A stretch of DNA of 64,000 bases from contig CP025734.1 of NCBI GenBank assembly GCA_004011035.1, forward strand, positions 1,944,001-2,008,000. Reading direction: 5' to 3'. The first letter of the stretch is position 1. The number at the start of each line of letters is the position of its first letter. The notes beneath the pieces were generated by a model, which worked only from the letters and a program-made list of their open reading frames with translations, ran no database searches and was not told the origin of the DNA. The position numbers were made by a program, and so were the translations under genes. Source of the DNA: Bdellovibrio sp. qaytius. GTDB lineage: Bacteria > Bdellovibrionota > Bdellovibrionia > Bdellovibrionales > Bdellovibrionaceae. Positions 43,914-52,108 of this stretch are shown piece by piece.

Positions 43914-45011
43914 TTAAAAATTCAAGAATCCTATGAGTGCTGCAGCCAGAATCAACCATGCGGAATTCAGCTTGTATCTAATTAATAAAAATAAACTTAC
44001 GATCAAAGCAATAATAAAATAATATGAAAATTCACTCGAGCTAAATAATAAAAACGAAGCTCCAAGCATAAGACTTAAAGACGAAACATTTAAGCCATCC
44101 AGAATATACGAAATCCGTTTTGATTTTCTAAGGCGCGGTATAAACGGAGCACTTAGAGCTACAAAAATAAATGCTGGTAAAAATATTCCCACGGTAGCCG
44201 TTATCGCCCCGATATTTCCGGCAATGAGGTATCCAATAAAGGTTGCTGTCGTAAATACGGGTCCGGGAGTAAATTGGCCAACAGCAATGGCATCGATAAG
44301 TTGCTGCTGCGTGATCCATTGATATTTGTGAACTAAATCGTTCTGTAAAAAAGCCACCAACACATAGCCGCTGCCAAAAAGAACTGATCCAACTTTAGCA
44401 AAATATAAACCGAGCTGATTAACAGTTGGGTTAGCAACAGCGGCAAAGGCACTCAGACCTGTGAAGCTTCTTTTTTCACGCCACAATAAATTCAGCAACG
44501 CTGCAGCAAAAAGAATTAATAATTCATTTACGCCAAACAAGTATGCAGCTAACGAAAGTGCTGCAAGCGTGTAATGAGTGATATTTTTAACTGCAGATTT
44601 TGAAAGACTATAAACCGCCTGAAAAATCACGGCGATGATCACAGGAATAGTCGCGGTGAAAATCGCTTTAAAAGCCGGAAGCGAACCAAATTTTATATAG
44701 AACCAAGCTATAGCCCAAACAATTAAAAAGGCTGGCAGAATAAAACATATGCCAGCAACAATAAGCCCCGTCCACCCTGCTTTTTTATGCCCGATATGAA
44801 TTGCTAATTCCGTCGAGTTTGGCCCTGGTATCAGGTTCGTTGCTGCAAGCAAATCTAGAAACTCTTCTTTAGTAAGCCACTGCTTTTTATCAACAAGATC
44901 ACGCTCCATCATGGCAATATGAGCTGCTGGGCCACCAAACGCAGTTGTTCCTAGTTTTAAAAAACTAAGAGCAATTTCTTGAAGTGAAACCTGATTATTT
45001 AAATTATTCAT
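43914..45011 (-). CDS. chrA: Chromate transporter (CHR/ChrA family, two-domain)
   Basis: 365 residues with ten or more hydrophobic segments in two homologous CHR halves. Each half has the family signature: FGGPAAHIAMMERDLV plus NLIPGPNSTELAIHIG in the first; FGSGYVLVAFLQNDLV plus QFTPGPVFTTATFIGY in the second. Such proteins export chromate by proton antiport. It follows the helicase gene by only 6 bp, an odd operon partner that suggests cotranscription. Confidence 0.93.
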   Translation of the reverse strand: MNNLNNQVSLQEIALSFLKLGTTAFGGPAAHIAMMERDLVDKKQWLTKEEFLDLLAATNLIPGPNSTELAIHIGHKKAGWTGLIVAGICFILPAFLIVWAIAWFYIKFGSLPAFKAIFTATIPVIIAVIFQAVYSLSKSAVKNITHYTLAALSLAAYLFGVNELLILFAAALLNLLWREKRSFTGLSAFAAVANPTVNQLGLYFAKVGSVLFGSGYVLVAFLQNDLVHKYQWITQQQLIDAIAVGQFTPGPVFTTATFIGYLIAGNIGAITATVGIFLPAFIFVALSAPFIPRLRKSKRISYILDGLNVSSLSLMLGASFLLFSSSEFSYYFIIALIVSLFLLIRYKLNSAWLILAAALIGFLNF

Positions 45012-45017
45012 TTAATA

Positions 45018-46409
45018 TCACTTAATATAAGAAGCTTTATACTTATGGCCCTTGATTTTACTCGTCGTTAATTTTTGCAAAGCCTTACCTGCGACCGCGA
45101 AAGAAACTGCAACATACGTAAATGTATCGTGCAGTTCGATTTTACCGATATCAGTGGCTGCGATGGCATTCGGTTGCGAAGTCAGGGTACCGATAACATC
45201 ACCTGGGCGAAGTTTATCTTTACGACCACCAGAAATGTAAATCATTTTCATTTTGGGTTGCTGTAATGTTTTTGCGATAACGGCTTTGCCTTTTAAATTC
45301 AGCTCAAAACGATTAAATGGTTTACCCATGACCCGTTCAAGTTCTTCGACTTTTGTCGCTTCAAAAGCATCTGCAATTGAAACTGCGACACCTTTTTTAC
45401 CAGCGCGACCTGTGCGCCCAATGCGGTGAAGATAAATATCTGTCGTCGATGGCAAATCAAAATTAATAACTAATTCTAAATGATCAATATCAATACCACG
45501 GGCGGCAACATCCGTTGCAACCAGTACGCGCAAACTGCCACTGCGAAATCGAGCCATTGTCTGATCACGTTGCACTTGCTCAAGGTCACCGTGTAAAGCG
45601 CTGGTTGCAACTTTAGCTTCAAGCAAGAGTTCATTGATTTCAGCAACAGAAGCTTTCGTGCGACAAAAAATCAGAACACTGTTTGCGGGATGCTGCTGAA
45701 GAATTCGCATAAGGGTATCAATTTTTTCTGGTTTTTCTGCGATATAAAGAAATTGCTCAATCATCGGAGCCGATGTCTTTTCTTGCAACACACTGACTGT
45801 CTTAGGATTTTTTTGATATTTCAGACTCAGCTGTTCAATACTTTCAGGGAATGTGGCAGAAAAAAAGACGGTCTGTCTTTTCGTAGGTAAAAGTTCAATA
45901 ATTTGTGTGACCTCTTCAGTGAAGCCTTCGTCTAACATACGATCGGCTTCGTCTAAGACCAAAGTTTTTAAATCATCGACTTCAACTAATCTAGCTCTAA
46001 GAAACTCTAAAGTACGCCCCGGAGTACCAACAATAATTTGCGCACCCATTTCTAAAGATTTAATTTGGGCTGACGATGATTGACCACCAACTAAAGCCAT
46101 CACTTGAATATTTTTAAGCCCTTTAGAAAATTTACGAATCTCTTGCAGAATTTGCTCACACAGTTCTCGCGTAGGAGCCAAAATTAATGCCTGAGGAGTT
46201 TTATCTGCTTTATGTATTTTTTGTAAAATCGGAAGTGCAAAAGCTGCTGTCTTTCCGCTTCCTGTTTGTGATCTTCCAACTAGGTCATGACCTTCTAACA
46301 ATAGAGGAATACTAGCCGCTTGAATAGGGGTCATTTTCGAATAACCCAAATTTTGGATCGCTGCTAAAATTTCAGGGGATAACTTTAAAAGTTTGAAGCT
46401 AGAATCCAT
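45018..46409 (-). CDS. dbpA: DEAD-box ATP-dependent RNA helicase (DbpA-like)
   Basis: 463 residues: Q-motif (YSKMTPIQAASIPLLL), Walker A SQTGSGKT, DEAD box in LVLDEADRMLDEGF, SAT (FFSATFPE), the C-terminal RecA domain with HRIGRTGRAG, and a DbpA-type RNA-binding domain (about 390-463). DbpA acts on 23S rRNA helix 92 in large-subunit assembly. The ATG at 46409 is chosen because a TTGATG-17-TACATT promoter ends 6 nt before it and it aligns with normal DbpA N-termini. A longer in-frame start at 46493 would lie upstream of the promoter. Confidence 0.88.
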   Translation of the reverse strand: MDSSFKLLKLSPEILAAIQNLGYSKMTPIQAASIPLLLEGHDLVGRSQTGSGKTAAFALPILQKIHKADKTPQALILAPTRELCEQILQEIRKFSKGLKNIQVMALVGGQSSSAQIKSLEMGAQIIVGTPGRTLEFLRARLVEVDDLKTLVLDEADRMLDEGFTEEVTQIIELLPTKRQTVFFSATFPESIEQLSLKYQKNPKTVSVLQEKTSAPMIEQFLYIAEKPEKIDTLMRILQQHPANSVLIFCRTKASVAEINELLLEAKVATSALHGDLEQVQRDQTMARFRSGSLRVLVATDVAARGIDIDHLELVINFDLPSTTDIYLHRIGRTGRAGKKGVAVSIADAFEATKVEELERVMGKPFNRFELNLKGKAVIAKTLQQPKMKMIYISGGRKDKLRPGDVIGTLTSQPNAIAATDIGKIELHDTFTYVAVSFAVAGKALQKLTTSKIKGHKYKASYIK

Positions 46410-46415
46410 CTTATT

Positions 46416-46444
46416 AATGTAGTTCAAATAACTCTTTCCATCAA
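46416..46444 (-). promoter_or_regulatory. Promoter of the helicase-chrA operon, leaderless
   Basis: Minus strand TTGATG, 17 bp, TACATT, 6 nt, ATG at 46409. Confidence 0.5.
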
Positions 46445-46494
46445 ACATGTTCTGCAATAATTTGATATGAATGGTCAGTCGCTGCATTTGCATG

Positions 46495-46522
46495 ATGACA
46501 AATAGCGTGAAATCAGTAATTT
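46495..46522 (+). promoter_or_regulatory. Promoter of the CPBP protease gene, leaderless
   Basis: ATGACA (5 of 6), 16 bp, TAATTT, 7 nt, ATG at 46530. No ribosome site upstream of the ATG. Confidence 0.45.
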
Positions 46523-46529
46523 TTATTAA

Positions 46530-47168
46530 ATGACTTCACAAGATCGCTCAAAGAAACTCATCGCCCCACTACTCCTGTGTTTGCTATGGGCTTTTCTGCG
46601 TTTCTTTTTAATGATGAAAATTCGCCGATTCATTTTTCAGAATGTAGAGCTCGGCGAAGCAGAGAAAATTTTATGCAATCACGCCTTAATTGTTCTTGAA
46701 GCTGCAATACTATTTTTACCGTTTCTACTTTTCAAAAGACTTAAATGGGTACAAGGTTTTCCTTTATCAGGAAATATAGGCCATTCGGCACGACAAGGTT
46801 TGATCTACGGCCTTTTAATATTTCTTACTATTATTCCCGTCGCTTTTTATTTCGGAATGAAGTTCTCTCCTCAGTTTTCTATTCCTGATGCTGTTGGAAA
46901 TTTATTCTCAAATGGTGCTGAAGAAATAATTTATCGTGGCATCTTGTTTTCTGCTGCACTTTCTCTATTTAAGAAACCTTGGTTTGCTTTAATTGCTTCA
47001 GCAGCCTCTTTTGGATTTGGCCATTGGGATCTGCCGTTTCTGTTTCAGATATATATTGTCTTTGTTGGTCTTATTTTGGGAGTGCTTTGCCTTCGTACCA
47101 AGAGCCTATTAGCGCCTTACATTGCCCATATGATTGCCGACTTACTTGCAGACTCATTTTTTCATTAA
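46530..47168 (+). CDS. CPBP-family intramembrane glutamic endopeptidase
   Basis: 212 residues with about six hydrophobic segments. The catalytic signature is EEIIYR (Glu131, Glu132, Arg136), with a conserved His165 in GFGHWD. This is the Rce1/CPBP fold, whose members cleave prenylated or other membrane substrates, or act in bacteriocin self-immunity. It lies 22 bp upstream of a TonB-C-type lipoprotein gene on the same strand. Confidence 0.82.
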   Translation: MTSQDRSKKLIAPLLLCLLWAFLRFFLMMKIRRFIFQNVELGEAEKILCNHALIVLEAAILFLPFLLFKRLKWVQGFPLSGNIGHSARQGLIYGLLIFLTIIPVAFYFGMKFSPQFSIPDAVGNLFSNGAEEIIYRGILFSAALSLFKKPWFALIASAASFGFGHWDLPFLFQIYIVFVGLILGVLCLRTKSLLAPYIAHMIADLLADSFFH

Positions 47169-47190
47169 TTAACACTGGCAGGAGCTTCAA

Positions 47191-47601
47191 ATGAAATTTA
47201 TAATGTTTTTTTTAAGTATTGTTTTTCTGAGTGCCTGTGCCTCTGAAAAATCTAATCTCATAACTAAAGATGATCCACATTATGGTTGGTTTTTGAAAAT
47301 TCAAAAAAAGATTCAGCCGATCTGGGAAGACAAAGTTAAATCACAGGTGTCAGCTCTGTACGACAAAGGCTATAGTCTTGCTAAGACTAACGAATCTAGC
47401 AGTAGAGTAAAATTACTTGTACATGTAAATTCAGTGGGTGAAGTTCAAGATGTTTCTATTTTAGAATCAAGCCACCTTGAACTTTTGGATAATACGGCTA
47501 TAGAAGCCTTTAAATCTAACAGCCCATTGCCAGCACCACCTCAGGAGTTAATCAAAAACGGTATCGCGGCCCTTCGCTGGGATTTCGTGCTGGATAAATA
47601 A
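47191..47601 (+). CDS. Lipoprotein with TonB C-terminal-like domain
   Basis: 136 residues: lipobox LSAC, then a domain with KIQKKIQPIWEDKVKSQVSA, VKLLVHVNSVGEVQDVSILE, LDNTAIEAFKS and LRWDFVLDK, the pattern of TonB_C domains. Without the usual inner-membrane helix it cannot be a classical TonB. It could bind outer-membrane proteins or peptidoglycan from a lipid anchor. GGAGC before ATG. Confidence 0.75.
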   Translation: MKFIMFFLSIVFLSACASEKSNLITKDDPHYGWFLKIQKKIQPIWEDKVKSQVSALYDKGYSLAKTNESSSRVKLLVHVNSVGEVQDVSILESSHLELLDNTAIEAFKSNSPLPAPPQELIKNGIAALRWDFVLDK

Positions 47602-47666
47602 AACCATTACCTAATCTTCACGCGCACGTAATGTGACGAGTGTTTTGAGATGCAACAGACCCTGAC

Positions 47667-48134
47667 TTAAAAAATCTTTGGTGTTCGCGAAATCGGTTGC
47701 GACAAGCACACAAAAGATTCTGTCGATTGAATTTCACCAATTCCTTGAAGCTTATCCATCAGAAAAAGTTGGAATTTCTGCATATCTAGACAAGAAACTT
47801 TTATTATAAGTGCATATGACCCCGTCGTGTAATACGCCTCTAAAACTTCTGGCATTTTATTTAGTTTTTCTAAAACCAATTGGCTGTCTTTAGCATTCTT
47901 AAGATAAATACCGATCAGCGAACTGACTGTGAACCCCATTTTAACTTCATCGATCAATGGAACAAAGCCCTTTAGTATTCCGTGCAACCTTAGTTTGTTC
48001 ACCCGTTGATGAATCGTCGCATTTGAAACTGTCAGTTTTTTTGCGATATCCACATAAGAGGCTCTCGCATCTTTAAAAAGTTCTTTAATAATTTTACGAT
48101 CCAAGTCATCAATTTGATATTCATGTTCACTCAT
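47667..48134 (-). CDS. Lrp/AsnC-family transcriptional regulator
   Basis: 155 residues. N-terminal winged helix (DLDRKIIKELFKDARASYVDIAKKL, then VSNATIHQRVNKL) and a C-terminal RAM ligand-binding domain (VLEAYYTTGSYALIIKVSC). These regulators sense amino acids and usually control their own gene. A perfect 13 bp palindrome lies just upstream. A TTGAAT-18-AATAAT promoter placed 8 nt before the ATG would straddle it, which fits autorepression. Confidence 0.9.
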   Translation of the reverse strand: MSEHEYQIDDLDRKIIKELFKDARASYVDIAKKLTVSNATIHQRVNKLRLHGILKGFVPLIDEVKMGFTVSSLIGIYLKNAKDSQLVLEKLNKMPEVLEAYYTTGSYALIIKVSCLDMQKFQLFLMDKLQGIGEIQSTESFVCLSQPISRTPKIF

Positions 48135-48147
48135 AAGACAGAATTAT

Positions 48148-48160
48148 TGTCATTATGACA
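48148..48160. promoter_or_regulatory. Palindromic operator of the Lrp-type regulator gene
   Basis: TGTCAT-T-ATGACA is a perfect palindrome starting 14 bp upstream of the regulator's ATG, within the spacer of its predicted promoter. It is also near the next + strand gene, which it might control. Confidence 0.55.
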
Positions 48161-48267
48161 TTTTTTATTCAAGTTAAATATCATTATTACTTAAATAAGC
48201 TAACACAAATGTTAATATTTACATGATGCGTGTTTGAGAATATTTTTTCAAAAAAGGAGATCTGAAA

Positions 48268-48552
48268 ATGAAAACATTAATTTTAACATTGTCGCTTATG
48301 GGAACCTCAGTTTCGTACGCAGCAGACTGCACGTTGGATCAAACGCAAGAAAAGGTGTTACGCGCAGTCATTGCCATTGAATCGCTTAATGGAGGCGGAA
48401 AACCCTTAACGACAGAGCTTCACTCTTACTCTAGCAAAGCTAGCACTTGGGGCGTTGTTTTGTCTTATTCAGGCGTTCAAAATATTTGGACTGTTATAAC
48501 TAGCGAAGATGGTTGCCAGATTAAGGCTGTGTATAGATGCTATGCGAATTAA
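48268..48552 (+). CDS. Small secreted protein of unknown function
   Basis: 94 residues: signal peptide (LILTLSLMGTSVSYAAD), then about 75 residues with three cysteines after the cleavage site and a strand-rich pattern (TWGVVLSYSG, IWTVITSEDGCQIKAVYRC). AAGGAGAT before ATG is a strong ribosome site. Divergent from the Lrp regulator. No family recognised. Confidence 0.7.
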   Translation: MKTLILTLSLMGTSVSYAADCTLDQTQEKVLRAVIAIESLNGGGKPLTTELHSYSSKASTWGVVLSYSGVQNIWTVITSEDGCQIKAVYRCYAN

Positions 48553-48695
48553 TTGCTGTTTCAATACCAGTGTCTGAAAAAAAGTAAGACAACGTCAAAA
48601 ACTTATCATTTTAAAAGACTTCTAAATTACTAGATTGTATTTCTACAGGGCATATCAGTTGCATAGTTTTAAACTAAACAACAAAAGGAAGAAAT

Positions 48696-49025
48696 ATGAA
48701 AATCACAATCTCAACAGTTTTCGCGGGTCTTACATTAATAGCTAGCATCAGCAATGCCGCCACTTTAACAATTTCTGACAAAGGACCTTTTAGGATTTAT
48801 CAAGCCAGAACCTTTTTCTCAGACACTATAAACAACGAAGTTTTAGAACTAAGTGCTGTCGACGGATCAGTTTGTACTGTGACTATCGATGCAGTTAAAA
48901 AAGCTGGTTTTGAAGTTAGTTCTTTAATTACTCTTTTAACTTCATCGACAAGTGTAAGTGTTCGTTGTTTTCCAGAAACAAAATTGATGCCTGCTGATTT
49001 CGGCATTATGGCCTACTTTAAGTAA
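48696..49025 (+). CDS. Small secreted protein of unknown function
   Basis: 109 residues with a signal peptide (GLTLIASISNAA) and two cysteines in the mature part (GSVCTVTID, SVRCFPE). AAGGAAG upstream of ATG. The first copy of the dispersed terminator repeat follows 30 bp after the stop. No family recognised; it may be related in style to the neighbouring small secreted protein, but the sequences are not similar by eye. Confidence 0.68.
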   Translation: MKITISTVFAGLTLIASISNAATLTISDKGPFRIYQARTFFSDTINNEVLELSAVDGSVCTVTIDAVKKAGFEVSSLITLLTSSTSVSVRCFPETKLMPADFGIMAYFK

Positions 49026-49054
49026 CCGATTTTTGATTCTAATTAGGTTCTTTA

Positions 49055-49097
49055 TCGAAACGCACTGACTTAAAAAACCAGTGCGTTTTTTATTTTA
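49055..49097 (+). repeat. Dispersed terminator repeat, copy T1
   Basis: AAACGCACTG / CAGTGCGTTT stem with loop ACTTAAAAAAC and T-run. Upstream flank CTAATT...TTTATCGA is shared with copies T5 and T6. Acts as a rho-independent terminator. Confidence 0.85.
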
Positions 49098-49217
49098 CAA
49101 TTCATTACATATCCCAACAGAAAGATGACTTCTGTAAATGAGGTTGTTATACTTTATCATTTTTGTTAAGTATTATTTTTTTAGCGCATGAGCCACATAA
49201 GTGCAGGGAGAATATAA

Positions 49218-49580
49218 ATGTTTTTTGATCACGTTGAATATCAAGTGAGCGACTACGCAAAATCTTTCAAGTTTTATTCTGCATGCCTGCTTCCGTTAGG
49301 CTTTAAGCTGACCACTCATAATGAGAATAGAGGCATTTTTGGTTTTGGCCTAAGCACAGATAAATCAGACGATCTTTTATTAACAGCTGGCGCGCCGACA
49401 AAGCCCGCCATGCATATTTGTTTTAGTGCAAAATCTACGTTGCAAGTCGACGAGTTCTACCAGCAGGCGATCTTAGCCGGTGGCATTTGCAATGGCCCAC
49501 CCGGGCTAAGACAGCCTGGCTACTATGCCGCCTTCGTCTATGATCCCGATGGTCACAATATTGAAGCTGTATTTCGGTAA
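49218..49580 (+). CDS. VOC/glyoxalase-family protein
   Basis: 120 residues covering one vicinal-oxygen-chelate unit pair: FFDHVEYQVSDYAKSFKFYS at the start, HICFSAKSTLQVDEFYQQAI in the middle and YYAAFVYDPDGHNIEAVF at the end, where His and Glu usually bind the metal. Members include glyoxalases, dioxygenases and fosfomycin/bleomycin resistance proteins; this short form is often a lactoylglutathione lyase-like protein of unknown substrate. A terminator-repeat copy lies on each side. Confidence 0.88.
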   Translation: MFFDHVEYQVSDYAKSFKFYSACLLPLGFKLTTHNENRGIFGFGLSTDKSDDLLLTAGAPTKPAMHICFSAKSTLQVDEFYQQAILAGGICNGPPGLRQPGYYAAFVYDPDGHNIEAVFR

Positions 49581-49667
49581 CAGAAAAACATGCTCATGAT
49601 CGGAATGTGTCACTTAAACCACTTACGAAGTTCTTTCAAGAGCAAGACTATTCGAGGATCACTAACT

Positions 49668-49740
49668 ATCAAAACGCACTGACATAAAAACCAGTGCGTT
49701 TTTTGTTTTGTGTCTAACTAGACATACTCGAACCTAAAAC
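49668..49740 (+). repeat. Dispersed repeat copies T2 and G5
   Basis: T2 is the AACGCACTG / CAGTGCGTT hairpin with a T-run (to about 49710). It is followed at once by CTAACTAGACATACTCGAAC, a degenerate G segment. The TCGAAC core recalls the T-loop of a tRNA read on the minus strand. Together with unremarkable sequence this fills the 205 bp gap between genes. Confidence 0.75.
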
Positions 49741-49785
49741 ATTTGATTAATGACTGCCCTATTCATCGCGTAGTAAAAATAAGAT

Positions 49786-50127
49786 ATGAAACACTTTATC
49801 TCTGAAAAACAAAAATTATTATTCAAACAGCTCGAAGCTGAAGGTGAATTAGTCTTTGCTGTTGGACCAAGAGGTGCCGTTGCAAATCTCGTTGGCAGGT
49901 TTGTAGTCAGAAGAAACCATCATGATGAAGACCAGTTAGATGTAGGCGATGGAACATGCCATGTTCATCTAGATTGGTCTCGAATTAAAAAATTTGAAGC
50001 CAGCGATTTTCATGGCGAGGGCCTGTTAACCTTCTTCGATGGAGATGCGATTCTTTTTCGATTATATCGAATGGAAGGTCCTTACTCGCAGATCGTGGTA
50101 TCGATGGCAGGCCAACTCATTGATTAG
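49786..50127 (+). CDS. Protein of unknown function
   Basis: 113 residues, soluble, strand-rich, with many charged and histidine residues (VVRRNHHDEDQL, CHVHLDWSRIKKFEASDFHG). It seems a compact beta domain; the HxHxD-like segment could bind metal but this is speculative. A promoter-like ATGACT-18-TAAAAA ends 6 nt before the ATG. Convergent with the MacB-like gene, 25 bp apart. Confidence 0.6.
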   Translation: MKHFISEKQKLLFKQLEAEGELVFAVGPRGAVANLVGRFVVRRNHHDEDQLDVGDGTCHVHLDWSRIKKFEASDFHGEGLLTFFDGDAILFRLYRMEGPYSQIVVSMAGQLID

Positions 50128-50152
50128 TTTCCCTTTAGTTTTTCATGTGCAT

Positions 50153-52099
50153 TTATTCGTATCGCAAAGCTTCGATCGGATTTAAAGCCGAAGCTTGCTT
50201 GGCCGGATAAACGCCGAACAAAATTCCAATCAGCGCTGAAAAGAAAAATGAAATTAGAACAGAGTTTAAAGATATGGATGTGCTCCATCCTAAAGCTCCG
50301 GATATAGCTAATGTGGCAAGCCAACCTAAAATGATTCCCATCACTCCACCGATGACACTGATCACAACTGACTCTGATAAAAATTGAATCAAAATGTCAT
50401 TGCGACGGGCACCGATCGATTTTCTTAAACCTATCTCTTTGGTTCTTTCTGTTACTGAGACCAACATAATATTCATGATACCGATACCGCCAACCAATAA
50501 AGAAATAGCTGCGATAGAGGCTAACAACGTCGACATCGTTTGACTGCTCTGCTGAAGAGCCGCTTGGATATCGGCCATGTTCGTAATATTAAAAGCATCT
50601 TCTTGTTGCGATAAGGGAACTTTATGCTGAGTTGACATCACATTAACAATAGCATCTTGAGCGCTATCTATATTTTCTGGCTTATCGATTTCGATTTCAA
50701 AATTATCGACATATTCTTTACCCATTAAACGGTACATACCTGTCAAAATAGGAATGATAATGACATCATCTTGATTTCTCCAACCACTGGCCCCTTTTTC
50801 AGGAAGCACACCAATCACTTGAAAATTTACTTTATCAATTTTAATCATTTCACCGATACAGCTACTATCGCCAAAAAGTGTTTTTCTAACAACTTCTCCG
50901 ATGACAGCCACACGCGCACGTTTTGTGTTTTCGTCTTCAGTGAAAAATCGGCCTGAAACCGGTTTTGAATTATGAATGTCAGTCCATGAAGTTGATACGG
51001 CCTGCACTTGCGTATTCCAGTTTTGCCCGTTCGCTGTCGCCTGATTACGGCTTTGCACCAAACCTGAAATGGCTTTAATTGACCCCACCCGCGATTTCAT
51101 TATTTGCATATCATCGTAAGATAAACGATTCGCCGCGCCACCTTCTTGCGTTACTCCAGCGACACGTACTGATCCTGCTCGCACTGTTAAAAGATTTGAA
51201 CCTAAAGAAGATAACTGTTCTTCGATGGCTTTCTGAGCCCCGCGCCCCAAGGCTAACATCGCAACGACGGCTGCTACCCCAATTAAAATTCCAAGCATTG
51301 AAAGAGCTGTTCTAACTTTATTTGCGGCTAATGTTTTATAACCTTGTTTAAAATAATCTAAAAAATCCCAGTAGGCTGATTGCTGAGGCGACTCTTTCTT
51401 GGCAGATAATGGTTCGGTTTTTTTAAAATCGCTCAGTCTTTCATCGGAATAAATTACGCCGTCACGCATACGGATTAATCTTTTGGCTTGCGCTCCGATT
51501 TCTTCTTCGTGAGTGACGATCACAACCGTAATGCCAGAATCATTCAGCGATTTTAAGGCGGCCATAATATCTTTTTCACTGACCGAATCTAAATTACCCG
51601 TCGGCTCATCGGCCAAAATCATTTTCGGTCGATTAACTAAAGACCTTGCAATCGCCACCCGCTGCTGCTGTCCACCGGATAATTCGTTAGGTCTATGATG
51701 TGTTCTTGTGCCTAAACCAACTTGCTCAAGTAAGGCCACAGCACCGGCTTCACCTTTTTCTTTTTTTGAATACAATAAAGGTAAGGCTACATTTTCAAGG
51801 GCCGACATACGTGGCAAAAGATTAAATTGCTGGAAAATAAATCCAATTTCGTCGCGGCGAAATACCGCGAGCTCATCTTCAGAAAATTTAGAAATTTCTT
51901 TTCCATTAAATTGATACGATCCCGTCGAAGGCACATCCAGCAAACCTAAAATATTCATCAGCGTCGACTTACCTGAACCCGAAGGCCCCATGATCGCTAC
52001 AAAATCTCCGTCTTCAATCTTAAGGTTTACGCCCTTAAGAACTTCGAGAGTGTTGTCACCCATTGTATAGACTTTGCGAATATCTTTAATTTCCAACAT
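50153..52099 (-). CDS. MacB-like ABC transporter (ATPase fused to FtsX-type permease)
   Basis: 648 residues. The N-terminal ATPase has Walker A GPSGSGKST, signature LSGGQQQR and Walker B ILADEPTGNLD. The permease begins near residue 270 with one helix, then a periplasmic MacB_PCD domain (about 295-510) and three C-terminal helices (about 525-640). MacB works by mechanotransmission with an adaptor and a TolC channel to export peptides, siderophores or lipoproteins. Both partners are encoded just upstream in the same operon (9 bp gap, then 4 bp overlap). Confidence 0.93.
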   Translation of the reverse strand: MLEIKDIRKVYTMGDNTLEVLKGVNLKIEDGDFVAIMGPSGSGKSTLMNILGLLDVPSTGSYQFNGKEISKFSEDELAVFRRDEIGFIFQQFNLLPRMSALENVALPLLYSKKEKGEAGAVALLEQVGLGTRTHHRPNELSGGQQQRVAIARSLVNRPKMILADEPTGNLDSVSEKDIMAALKSLNDSGITVVIVTHEEEIGAQAKRLIRMRDGVIYSDERLSDFKKTEPLSAKKESPQQSAYWDFLDYFKQGYKTLAANKVRTALSMLGILIGVAAVVAMLALGRGAQKAIEEQLSSLGSNLLTVRAGSVRVAGVTQEGGAANRLSYDDMQIMKSRVGSIKAISGLVQSRNQATANGQNWNTQVQAVSTSWTDIHNSKPVSGRFFTEDENTKRARVAVIGEVVRKTLFGDSSCIGEMIKIDKVNFQVIGVLPEKGASGWRNQDDVIIIPILTGMYRLMGKEYVDNFEIEIDKPENIDSAQDAIVNVMSTQHKVPLSQQEDAFNITNMADIQAALQQSSQTMSTLLASIAAISLLVGGIGIMNIMLVSVTERTKEIGLRKSIGARRNDILIQFLSESVVISVIGGVMGIILGWLATLAISGALGWSTSISLNSVLISFFFSALIGILFGVYPAKQASALNPIEALRYE

Positions 52100-52108
52100 A
52101 TAAAAACT

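Noticed and set aside
44128-44319. 63-codon minus-strand frame inside chrA
   Set aside because: Same-strand shadow in another frame of a clearly conserved transporter, rich in Cys, Tyr and His with no plausible fold.
51079-51914. Several + strand open frames opposite the MacB-like gene
   Set aside because: They mirror the ABC transporter frame, have unlikely composition and no start signals.
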